Shown piece by piece: positions 52,404 through 62,023 of a DNA stretch of 64,000 nucleotides. The notes beneath the pieces are model-generated. The model saw only the letters and a list, made by a program, of their open reading frames with translations. It was not told where the DNA came from and did not search any database. Source of the DNA: Anthostomella pinea (lineage: Eukaryota; Ascomycota; Sordariomycetes; Xylariales; Xylariaceae); assembly GCA_963556695.1 (NCBI GenBank), contig CAUWAG010000010.1, positions 868,001 to 932,000 on the forward strand. The letters are read 5' to 3'. Position 1 is the first letter of the stretch, and every line of letters starts with the position of its first letter. Position numbers and translations under genes: made by a program.

Positions 52404-55002
52404 ATGTCTGCCGCCGTCGAGCAGGCCGAGGCGCCTCACCAGACCTTCGATGTGAGTCGCATCGTGGCCCGCGCAGTCACCACAGACTAACTAACCACCT
52501 GCAGACCATCCTGGTGCTCGACAATGGCTCACAGTACTCCCATCTCATCACGCGACGTCTGCGCGAGCTCAACGTCTACTCGGAGATGCTGCCGTGCACC
52601 ACCAAGCTCAGCGACCTGGCCTTCAAGCCCAAGGGAATCATCCTGTCGGGTGGTCCCTACAGTGTCTACGAAGAGTCGGCTCCGCGTCAGTCCACCCCAG
52701 TCCACCCCAGTCCGCGGGTCACGGCAAGACGTAGTAGTAGGAGACTGACCCTACTACCTGGCAGACACCGATCCCGCCTTCTTCGACCTTGGCGTACCGG
52801 TGCTGGGAGTGTGCTACGGACTGCAGGAGATCGCCTGGCGACTCGGCAAGGAGAACGTTGTCGCCGGTACTGAAGTGGGTATTCCTTCTCTACCATGCCC
52901 CTCCCGCGTCGAGGTCGGGGGGCTTGGTCACGTGTGAGAGACTGCTAACCCAAGGGGCAGCGTGAGTACGGGCTCGCCGACATTGTAGCTCAGCGCCACA
53001 ACAGTCATACCGACCGCCTGTTTGAGGGCTTGGAAGACGCCATGCAGGGTATGTACCGCCGTAGAATCTATTCTGGACACTATGATAATCTTGAGCCTTG
53101 GCCCGACTGCTAACCCCGGGACTCGCCAGTCTACATGTCTCATGGTGATAAGCTGAGCCAACTCCCTGACGGCTTCTGCACCATCGCCACAACACAGAAC
53201 TCGCCATTTGCTGGTATTGCCCATACCGAGAAGCCCATCTATGGCATCCAGTTTCACCCCGAGGTGACCCATACGCCGCGTGGGACAGCCCTGCTGCGGA
53301 ACTTTGCTGTCGGCATCTGTGGAGGTAGGTACTTGCGGCTGCACCCCCATAGCAGCCTACTTGATGTGTCCGAGACCATTTCTTACTAACCCCTCTCCAG
53401 CTAAGCCAGACTGGTCCATGTCCAGCTTCTGCGACCAAGAGATTGCTCGGATACGGAAGCTTGTTGGTGACAGAGCCCAGGTCATCGGGGCCGTGTCTGT
53501 ACGTCTCCTCGCTCGCCCCGGCCCATGCTGCCCTGGTCCATACTGGATGACCCGCTAATCATACGTGACAGGGCGGCGTCGATTCGACTGTTGGCGCCGC
53601 ATTGCTCAAGGAGGCCATCGGATCGCGATTTCATGCTGTGGTATGTTGCAGAGCATTCAGGTTCGCTGTCCGCGTCGGGCATCCCCGTGAAAACAATCAT
53701 ACCCCCAACCTGCTGGCGGCGGAATCTGACGGACATACACTGACTACGTCACGGGGCAGCTCGTCGACAATGGTGTCATGCGCCTGAACGAATGCCAACA
53801 GGTCAAGGAGACGCTTGCCGAGCACCTGGGCATCTCTCTCACCGTGGTAGATGCGTCGCAACGATTTCTCGATGGCCTGAAAGGTGTCGTCGATTCGGAG
53901 AAGAAGCGCAAGTTCATAGGCAACACCTTCATCGACATATTCGAGGAAGAGGCTCTCAAGATAGAGAAGCGAGCCGAGAACACGCCCAACGCAGGGAAAG
54001 TCGAATGGGTGCGTCGATTACCCTCCGTAGCTGCGCATGGGACCCCGACCTCTGGGTAGACGTCACTTACTGATTCATGGTGTTCAAGTTCCTCCAAGGC
54101 ACACTCTATCCCGACGTCATCGAGAGCATCTCCTTCAAGGGGCCCTCGGCAACCATCAAGGTAAGTAACTCTCACCACTCTAGAGCGCCTTCACTCGGAA
54201 AAGCGATCCGCGAGCCAATCGAGGCGTCTCCCTCTCCCTCCCGAGGGCGTTTAAAATGCATGTTGCACGCTCGGCTAACTCGACGACGAGACTCATCACA
54301 ACGTGGGAGGGCTGCCCCAGCGGATGATGGACGGCCAAGGCCTGAAGCTCATCGAGCCCTTGCGAGAACTGTTCAAGGATGAGGTCAGAGACCTCGGCCG
54401 ACAGCTTGGAATTCACGAGGATCTCGTCATGCGGTATGTCGTGGTCCCTCTCTGTTCTGCCAGCCCCTTGGCTGACCCTCTTTGTAGCCATCCTTTCCCG
54501 GGCCCAGGTATTGCGATCCGGATCCTCGGGGACGTCACGCCCGAGCGTGTCAAGATTGCGCGGCAGGCCGATCATGTGAGTTATTCCGACCGGTTGGTCG
54601 TGGCGGGGGCTGGGGAGAGGCTGACCTGGACAAGATTTTCATCAGCATGATCAGGGAGGCCGGACTGTACAACGAGATCAGCCAAGCGTACGCCGGACTC
54701 GATACAAACAAGGCGGTTGGTGTCATGGTGAGTGCAGCGCTGCCCAGTCCCTTGGAAACCCCTTGGGAGCCCTTGGGAAGGTCTGTTACTAATGGGCGGA
54801 ACAGGGGGACAAACGCCAGGAGGGGTACATTGTGATCCTGCGTGCGGTCAAGACCACCGACTTCATGACGGCAGAGGCGTACCCGTTCAGCATGGACTTC
54901 CTCATGGACGTGTCTCGCCGGATAGTGAACGAGGTTGACGGGATCGCCCTGGTGACCTACAACACGACGAGCAAACCACCCTCGACAATCGAACTACAGT
55001 AG
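52404..55002 (+). CDS. GUA1: GMP synthase (glutamine-hydrolysing)
   Basis: Makes GMP from XMP, ATP and glutamine, the last step of guanine nucleotide synthesis, in the cytosol. Thirteen exons: 52404-52451, 52505-52685, 52765-52874, 52961-53048, 53130-53324, 53401-53498, 53572-53640, 53760-54008, 54089-54160, 54291-54433, 54488-54575, 54635-54727, 54805-55002. All introns are GT-AG and the frame closes exactly at 543 residues, the usual fungal length. The class I glutamine amidotransferase domain has the nucleophile motif CYGLQE and the His/Glu of FHPEV. The ATP-pyrophosphatase domain has the P-loop SGGVDST. The C-terminal dimerisation/XMP domain has HHNVGGL, RHPFPGPG and [12 protein letters not shown]. 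Oddities are the large intron number and an ending TIELQ where the family normally ends TIE(W/M)E. Confidence 0.95.
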
Positions 55003-55835
55003 AGTAGGTGGGTGTGGTGTGTCTGGGGACGTATACCCCTGATGGCGAAGTCAGGGGCAAGCAAATCCATAGGAGACCCATCAGTAGAAGGATGCTCTAG
55101 TATCTGGGGACGGCGACTTGGAGTACCGGGTCAGCGGGTGTTCGCTACTAGGATCAGCTTGCAACGTTGCAACTATCTCCGAATTGACAATTGACAATTG
55201 ACAGGTAAAACGGCCGAGGTTGTTATTTCGGGCAGCTCAGAAATCACTCGGCGTCATGAGCAGTGAGCACGGCGCCTCGGTCGCCTCGCGCGCCTTGGTC
55301 GCTTTTATGAATAGACACATGTGAGACACGCGGAATGATTATGATGTGCAACCCTCCCCACCCCCCCCCCCCCCCGACCGTCTGAACGCGTACTGCGCGT
55401 ACGCAATGAAGGAATTCGATCCGGTCTATTCGGTCCTAAACTGAATCCTTCGATGGTCGGCCATGCCTCATCCCGGTAACCCCCCGCGAACACTTCTATT
55501 ATTATCTAAGAATACTACTCCAGGGCGGCCGCTAGGGTTAGCTTCGTTTCGGGCTTGGCTCCTAGCATCTTTGATCTCTCTTTCTTCCCATAGCTCGTGG
55601 TGTTGACCCCCAGCCAGCGTCACACCAGCAGCAGCGTTGATGCTGGCAATGCTGGCATCCCCCGCCGCTACGGTGCTCCCTCTTCCTTGGGAAGGTCACC
55701 CAGGCTGAATGTGTATAAGGTAGGTATAAGTACTGGTGCTGGCTCTGGGGAGGTGGCGACAGATAGCCCTGCTTCTCTGACCTTTTCGACGCCCGTCATC
55801 ACCTGCCAGTCATCAACCCGCAACCCCACGCCGAC
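55003..55835. other. Intergenic region: GMP synthase 3' flank and xylanase promoter
   Basis: No gene. It holds three short copies of AATTGAC near 55182-55200 and a C15 run at 55361-55375. Close to the xylanase, CreA/Cre1-type sites (SYGGRG) are seen as CTGGGG at 55745-55750 and reversed as CCCCAG at 55607-55612. A GTATAAG at about 55712 may serve as a TATA element. Carbon-catabolite repression is inferred from these sites only. Confidence 0.5.
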
Positions 55836-56979
55836 ATGAAAGCCAGCAGCCTCGCCCTGCTCCTCGTGGGCCCTGCCTGCGGATTGGCTGTACCTGCACC
55901 GGTCCACGATCAGGGCCACCTCTCGCGACGTCAGGCCTCGCCGAGCCTGGACCAGCTGATCAAGGCAAAGGGCAAGCTCTACTTCGGTACGGCGACCGAC
56001 ACGGACAAGCTCTCGGGCACGAACGAGGCCATCATCCAAGCCGACTTTGGCCAGGTCACGCCCGAGAGCAGCATGAAGTGGGACGCCACGGAGCCGTCGC
56101 AGGGGAGCTTCAGCTTCGACGCTGCTGACAGCCTCGTCGATTGGGCCGAGGCAAACGGCAAGAGCATCCGCGGCCACACGCTCGTCTGGTACAACGCCCT
56201 GCCGTCCTGGGTCTCGGCCATCACCGACGCCGCCACCCTCACCTCGGTCCTGCAGAACCACATCTCGACCGTCGTCGGCCGCTACGCCGGGCGAATCCGG
56301 GCCTGGGTAAGCAACATGCCGTAACCTTCTGCTGTTCTGCACAATCGAACCTGCCGACGGCGCCGTGGCTAACGATGACATTTTGTACAGGATGTGGTGA
56401 ACGAAGTCTTCGACGGCAATGGCAACTGGCGCTCGTCGGTCTTTTACAACGTCCTGGGCGAGGACTTCGTGCGCATCGCCTTCGAGGCCGCGCGCGCCGC
56501 CGACCCCATTGCCAAGCTCTACATCAACGACTACAACCTCGACGACGCCTCGTGGCCCAACCTGGCGACGGGCATGGTGCCGCATGTGACCAAGTGGCTG
56601 TCGGAGGGTATCCCCATCGACGGAATCGGTAAGCAGCCCATTGCCTCTTGTTGAGTTAGGTCCTGATGCTGACTGGACCATAGGCTCCCAGTCGCACCTG
56701 TCTGCCGGCGGTGCGAGTGGCGTGCAGGGCGCCCTCGAGAGCCTCGCCGGTACTGGCGTTGCCGAGGTAGCCATCACCGAACTCGACATCATCGGCGCCG
56801 CCTCTGGCGACTACTGGACCGTCGCCAACGCGTGTCTCCAGGTCTCCAAATGCGTCGGTATCACCGTGTGGGGGGTCAGCGACGCCGACTCCTGGCAGGC
56901 TTCCCACACGCCGCTGTTGTTCGATTCCAGTTACGAGGCAAAGGGTGCCTACTATTCCGTTGCCAGTGCCCTGTCGTAG
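55836..56979 (+). CDS. GH10 endo-1,4-beta-xylanase, secreted
   Basis: Hydrolyses the xylan backbone outside the cell. Three exons (55836-56306, 56391-56628, 56684-56979) encode 334 residues, the size of a single-domain fungal GH10 enzyme. A signal peptide ([18 protein letters not shown]) is followed by a short propeptide ending in a Kex2-type Arg-Arg near residue 32. The catalytic barrel shows [10 protein letters not shown], the GH10 HTLVW motif ([14 protein letters not shown]), the acid/base Glu in DVVNEVFD just after intron 1, LYINDYNLD, and the nucleophile Glu in ITELDI. The C-terminal [13 protein letters not shown] is also typical. No cellulose-binding module is present. All catalytic residues are intact. 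It lies 833 bp downstream of GMP synthase on the same strand. Confidence 0.96.
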
Positions 56980-57636
56980 TACCCGGCTTCAAGCGCGACA
57001 TGTTTGTGTGTCCATATGACGCCCCTGTCCTTACCGTTTTCGGTCCATTCTTGTCCATAGTCATCTTTCATTCTTCAACTGCACATACATACCTTACATA
57101 CATGTACCATTATCTCTTCTTGCCGACGCATCCCGTAGCTCTCAATGCAGTACATTCGCTAGGCGCCAAAGCGCGATGCCCGATGCGCAGATCAGACCAC
57201 ATGCACTTCTTTGTGATCCATATAGTGCACGCCCGTCGTAAGGACGCTTTCGATGAACACTCTCATACCAATATGCCACATGGACGACCGCTTCTGGTCA
57301 AAACAGCATGCAGCGCGCTGCATGTGATCTACAACCCAGCGCTTAGACTTTGGCATGTGCTAGAGAGACACGATTGACCACCAACCGTGTGGTAGCATCT
57401 CGAGTCTGCCCATGGTTACGTTCCATATAGGTAGCCTCCACGAGTTCAGCTGCAATTCGCCGTCGTTCCACTCAACTGCCCTTGTAACCTTGTTATCGAC
57501 CGCTTACCCTTACATTGACTTGCTGAAGCGGAAGGCCAACTCGCAGAAAAGGACCGAATGTGGGGGAACTGCAGCGCGGCCGGCTAGAACGGCAACATAG
57601 ACAAAGTCTGGCCACCGTTTCCTAACGAATCAAGCT
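56980..57636. other. Intergenic region downstream of the xylanase
   Basis: No convincing gene. Open frames here (for example 56832-57377 plus) overlap the xylanase in a different frame and are not supported. Confidence 0.55.
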
Positions 57637-57726
57637 GGCCGCTTGGCCCAATGGTAAGGCGTCTGACTACGACTTTCTACAAGTACTTTAATCAGGAGAT
57701 TCTGGGTTCGAGCCCCAGGGTGGTCA
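57637..57726 (+). tRNA. tRNA-Arg (anticodon ACG), with intron
   Basis: Acceptor stem GGCCGCT pairs with GGTGGTC (three G-U pairs). The A-box is TGGCCCAATGG and the B-box GGTTCGAGCCC. The anticodon stem TCTGA/TCAGG encloses a loop with ACG at 57669-57671. An 18-nt intron at 57673-57690 follows position 37, the standard site for eukaryotic tRNA introns. T-rich sequence from 57727 (TTTC then TTTTGCTTTTT) serves as a Pol III terminator. It decodes CGU, and CGC by inosine. Confidence 0.92.
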
Positions 57727-58030
57727 TTTCTTTTGCTTTTTGTTGATGTTGCGTTGTTTATTGAAATCTCGGCCCTGTTATTTATTTATGTTTTGTTTTT
57801 AAAACTCGGCCTCCCCCTTTCGCCTTCTCTCTCTCTCCTTCTCCGTGTAAAGGCGCAGAGAGTGCAGAGGTGTTATTTTATCACCTTCTTGTATTTGGAC
57901 TGCTATTGAACAGGCATCCTTGCAGGTGTAGCCGCGGACCGTTCTTGTTGAGCAAGTCAAATAAATGGTGGGCCACGTAGTGAAATAAAGGCAGGCAATG
58001 CTTCGTGTCGTCAAGTGCCCGGTGGCACGA
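57727..58030. other. Spacer between tRNA and the 58031-60067 gene
   Basis: Holds the tRNA terminator and the 3' flank of the minus-strand gene; nothing else is seen. Confidence 0.55.
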
Positions 58031-60067
58031 TTAATAGGCTGATGCTCTCCTGCTGGTATTATTGCATACGGTGCTGTCCAACCATGCGTATATGTCTTGA
58101 GGCCGGCATGGTGATACCGACGGTCTTATTCTGGATACAGCTCCCGTTCTCGAGCGGAGGGAATACCTCGTCTGTGTGCTCCTTTTTGCACGAACCCGCG
58201 CTGGTTTCAGTCCTCTCGTCTTGCGTCGTTCGTCGAGCCAGGCAGAGTTCTTCCGTGCATTCTTCAATGCTCTTGACATTTCGAACACCATGCCGGTGTT
58301 GAAGCCTCCGCTACGCAGAAGATAGTGGTCAGTAAAACTATCATCTACATATCTCTCTGTGTTTACGCCGGGAGTGGAATGGATGTGGGGTTTCATGATA
58401 CGTACTCTGTACGGATCTCGTAACCTGCTCGCCGCTCCGGTCCCTCGGTCATCTCGTACAGCGACGTCCCGTGGTAGTCGGGCGGGTGCCATGCCGAGAC
58501 CGTGTTAGTCGCTGGCTCCATCACTGTGCATGTGTCAGTGTCTGTGAGAGAAAGGACAGTTGATCAAGTATGGAGCGCGTACTGATGCCGTACGAGGCAA
58601 TATAGAAATTCCCGCCCTTGGTCGGGTCGTCTGGCGCATTGCACGTGCAAGCGACGATCCAGTTGTCGCCATTGGTCTCGGTGTGCGTGTGCCTGGCGTA
58701 GTTGATCGCAGACAGTCCCGACGGTGGTGGTAGTTCGAGCCCCTGGAACGTGACGTCTTGACCTTTCAGCTGGAATGTGAACGCGTCGTCGTCACGGCCC
58801 ATGTCCATGCGCTGTTACAAAGCCAGGGGTCAGCAGGTGTGGTCACACAACTCGAAAGCCCGTCTGGGATCGGGAGGCTTTTGAATACGTACAGGTAAGT
58901 CATAGGCCTCGATCATGTCGTTGTAGGTGGCGGTGATCTCCAGAGGTAGGCGAGATTTCATCATATTCCACGTAAGGCCGGCCATGCCTTGCGCCCTGAT
59001 GTTGAGCTGCTCCTCGCTCTGCTGTTTGGCCACTGTGTTGAGACGTACACACGGGGCGGCCAGTTGGATCTGAGGGTCGTGACGACTGCCACAAGTGTAT
59101 CCGAAATGCACCAGCACTACGGCAGCTGGAGTCAGCAATGCCCTCTCGTAATAAGTTGGCGGTGACCCAGGAGTTTACAGCTGTCTGGGCGTCTGCCTCT
59201 GCTCCCAGCCTCGAACCATGACAAAAAGAGGCGAGAAACAAGTCGAGATAGTACATACTGCCGGGATCCTCGCGCCGATCATTTCGACGAGCCTTCACTA
59301 CAGCATACCGAGTGAAGTTAGTTACTGCTTTCTATACAGTGTCGTAATCAAACGGGAATACAAATCATCCAAGAACTCTTACAAATGTCCTTGCACAGCT
59401 CAACCATAGTCCCACGGACGCCTTCGTCGGGCATGAAGCTGCGGAGCACCACCATGACCAGTTCTTTCGTGTCGGCATCTCGGAAAATGACGCTCTCGCT
59501 TTGTGGAATGATATACTGAAGACGGGACTCGTCAAGGTCGAGGACTATTCGCAGCAGCAGTCAGCCATCTGGGTCACCTCGGGGCGGCAAAGACGACGGC
59601 GATCAATTACATACTCTTGGGGCGGATACCGTGACGGTACCTGCGGTCCTTCATCGGCTTCTCATGCCAGTAATCGCTCCACTGCTCTCTGGCTTTCGGG
59701 GTGCCCGCCACGTAGTGGTCGTCTACAGGATATGGCTGGTCCTATTAGAAAGGGTCAATCAGTAATCACTTCCCCTGGGCCGTTTCAACGCATGTCTCGG
59801 GAGCTTTGGCCTTGGAGAGACATTCCGGAAGGGTGGTTTGACTCTTGTACTGTCTAAGACCTCCGCCTGTCCAGGAGACACAGCCCAGGCAGTGACACCC
59901 CCAATAACACGACGACTTGAAGTACAAGACTCCTAGATACTAACCAGTCTCTTGATGTCCACAACCTTGACATCCTTCAGGTATGCATTCCTTTGGGCTG
60001 GCGACCAATCGAGCCCTAGCTTCTTGCGAGCTACAATATCAGGGCGGGTGCTCGTTTGGGCCTTCAT
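58031..60067 (-). CDS. 427-residue protein of unknown function, oxygenase-like motifs
   Basis: Complete minus-strand gene. Exons are 60067-59945, 59747-59615, 59544-59383, 59297-59259, 59116-58893, 58811-58583, 58523-58425 and 58305-58031. All introns are GT-AG and the frame closes at 427 residues. The N-terminal part is basic (MKAQTSTRPDIVARKKLGLD) and followed by LDLDESRLQYIIPQ and LVMVVLRSFMPDEGVRG. The centre has MLVHFGYTCGSRHDPQ. Further on, NYARHTHTETNGDNW, a Gly-Gly in TKGGNFYIASYG, WHPPDYHGTSLYEM and GFNTGMVFEMSRAL follow one another. The order His-x-His/Glu, Gly-Gly, Tyr-His-Gly-Thr resembles the iron-binding scaffold of 2-oxoglutarate/Fe(II) oxygenase folds, but I could not place it in a named family. 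The last 70 residues are Arg/Ser-rich and low-confidence. No signal peptide is seen. Confidence 0.72.
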
Positions 60068-61054
60068 GTTGGCCAGAGATTACCGATGAATATCACAAGT
60101 GAATGGACGAAGTTTGGTTGATCACGACGCATCTCTGCGAGTCGCCCGACGCGAGCCCGAATACTACATATTTGAACACCACACGACGAAACAAAGGCGT
60201 CGCCCGAATCCTGGCGAACAAAGATCACAATGTCGTTCTTGGGTTGAGTGAGACAGCCATGGTAGTTAGCGTACATAGCTATTCGAGTCCTTTGACACAA
60301 AGAAACGCGGTGCCGGAAATGAAGCCATGTACAATTACCTCCGAGTCCGACCACAACCATCCGCAAGCACCAAGTTGGTCCGGTCCGCCGGCATTCCAAC
60401 GTCAAGTCTAGGCGCCTTCCCGTGCTCGACGGCCGGCGGAAGGCCATCGGGGACGGAAACAGTTGTCTTCAGAGCACAGGACGAAGCCTGCCAGCGTGAA
60501 GACATAGCGAAGACAGACAACTGATCCCAATCCCACCGGGCTCCACGCAAAGCAACCACCACTTGACAAGGCGAGCCGCCCATTCCGTAGCTGGCACCCA
60601 CCGTGCCCCAAAGACAAACTTCAAATGCTGACACTGGTGGTATCTCGGAACTAACGCGAGCCCAACTCCTTCGGCTCGTCTTTATGTCGTCGAGTTCACA
60701 CAGTGACCCCTGACGCAGTGAGGCCGAAAAGACAATACCCTCACACCATGCCTGTAGCTACATGGAAGTGAATCGAGCTATACTCCCATGCTAGCAGAAT
60801 GTGACTGCATCGCGGCGTGATGTGTATGTCCTTGGAAACAAGAAAATTGTTGGCAACACGCGCTGCTCAAGACGGCTCTCAGTCTGAGCCCGTGAAAGCA
60901 GGAACACACGTAACCCGTCGAGAACCAACCCAACAAATGGGGACGTCCCGATCACATTGGCGCTGTTGTATACCATGGCATATACCGTCTGCCGACCCTC
61001 GCTCTTACTATGCACTTTCCTCCGTACGCCGGTCTCTCCCTGTCGACCGTGGTA
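60068..61054. other. Intergenic region, no gene supported
   Basis: Nearly 1 kb upstream of the 427-residue gene. Several overlapping open frames exist on both strands (for example 60335-60634 minus and 60817-61107 plus), but none shows a domain or coherent exon structure. Confidence 0.5.
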
Positions 61055-61262
61055 CACTGAACCCTCATAAGTCTCCGTACGCCACCCGTCTTAGCAAACA
61101 ACGGTAAAATTGTCGAATTAGAATAAGCAGACTGGAATAAGCAAGCAATCGGTACGACAAATAAGCATATAGCTGCTTATTCCAGGGTGCTTATTCCAGC
61201 TCGATGAATCTACCGTTGTGTGCTAAGACGGGTGGTGTGTGGAGACTTATGAGGGTTCAGTG
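61055..61262. mobile_element. MITE, family copy 4 (best preserved)
   Basis: A 208-bp element with 42-bp terminal inverted repeats matching at 39 positions (left end CACTGAACCCTCATAAGTCT), flanked by TA at 61053-61054 and 61263-61264. Inside, GGAATAAGCA and TGCTTATTCC form a second inverted pair. It has no coding capacity. It is a Tc1/mariner-type non-autonomous element of the family also seen at 27463, 30636 and 50558. Its ends do not match those of the Fot1/pogo-like element in this window, so it must depend on another transposase. Confidence 0.93.
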
Positions 61263-61264
61263 TA

Positions 61265-62023
61265 TCTGGCGGAAGGGGCTGGAACTCACTGGCCATGTTC
61301 TCAGCGCCCCAAACTTCTGGCCAACTCACCGGTGAGAACGCAGTCGTGATGGAGTATAGTTTGCCCAGAAACCTGACGGGCACTGCTACCCGGCCTTGGG
61401 TGGGGACACGTGCGTGTTGGGGCTCATTCAGCCAGCCATATCAAAAGTACTTGGCTGGCATTGATCGTTATTCGTATAGCTCATATATGATAGGCCACCA
61501 CACCCCCGGCATCGGGCCTCAAAGATCCCATGGCACGCTTGTACGCTCAGAGGCATTCCATACATGGAGGCCAGCTTGACCAAAGCTTCCTCAAACCGCA
61601 CTGAGAACATAAAGATGAGGGCGTAGTATGCGATAAAACGAAGAAATGCAGTTCAAGGCGGAAAGCAAGCAAGCCTGGTCTGTGGCGACAGGACACTCGG
61701 TGGGTATCTCTTAACGTGTGTATCGGTTCCTCCGTGATTGCTGTCCACTCCCTCGACGACGTCGGGGGACAAAGAAAGGAATGCGACTTCTGGTGAGATA
61801 TAAGTCCAGATAGAGATTCCAGCTCCGACAACCGTCAATGCGTAATAGTCTTACCACTGAAGGAGGTACGACATAAGAAATATCGCTCCACGGCTCCCAA
61901 AGCCCTCCACCCCCTTGGTTTGAAACGCCCGTCCGAATCAAGATGTTGTCCTCCTCTTTCTAGCACCAACACATGCGCGGTGCGTGCAAGCCTATCTCAT
62001 CATGCGGACAACATAGGATCACT
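61265..62023. other. Intergenic region downstream of the transcription factor
   Basis: GC-balanced DNA; no gene supported. It probably contains the 3' untranslated region of the minus-strand transcription factor. Confidence 0.55.

Noticed and set aside
55668..56792. 374-codon minus-strand frame opposite the xylanase
   Set aside because: It is the antisense of GH10 exons in GC-rich DNA; the plus strand has the catalytic motifs and splice sites.
60335..60634. 99-codon minus-strand frame
   Set aside because: It overlaps other chance frames, has no domain and no consistent exon partners.
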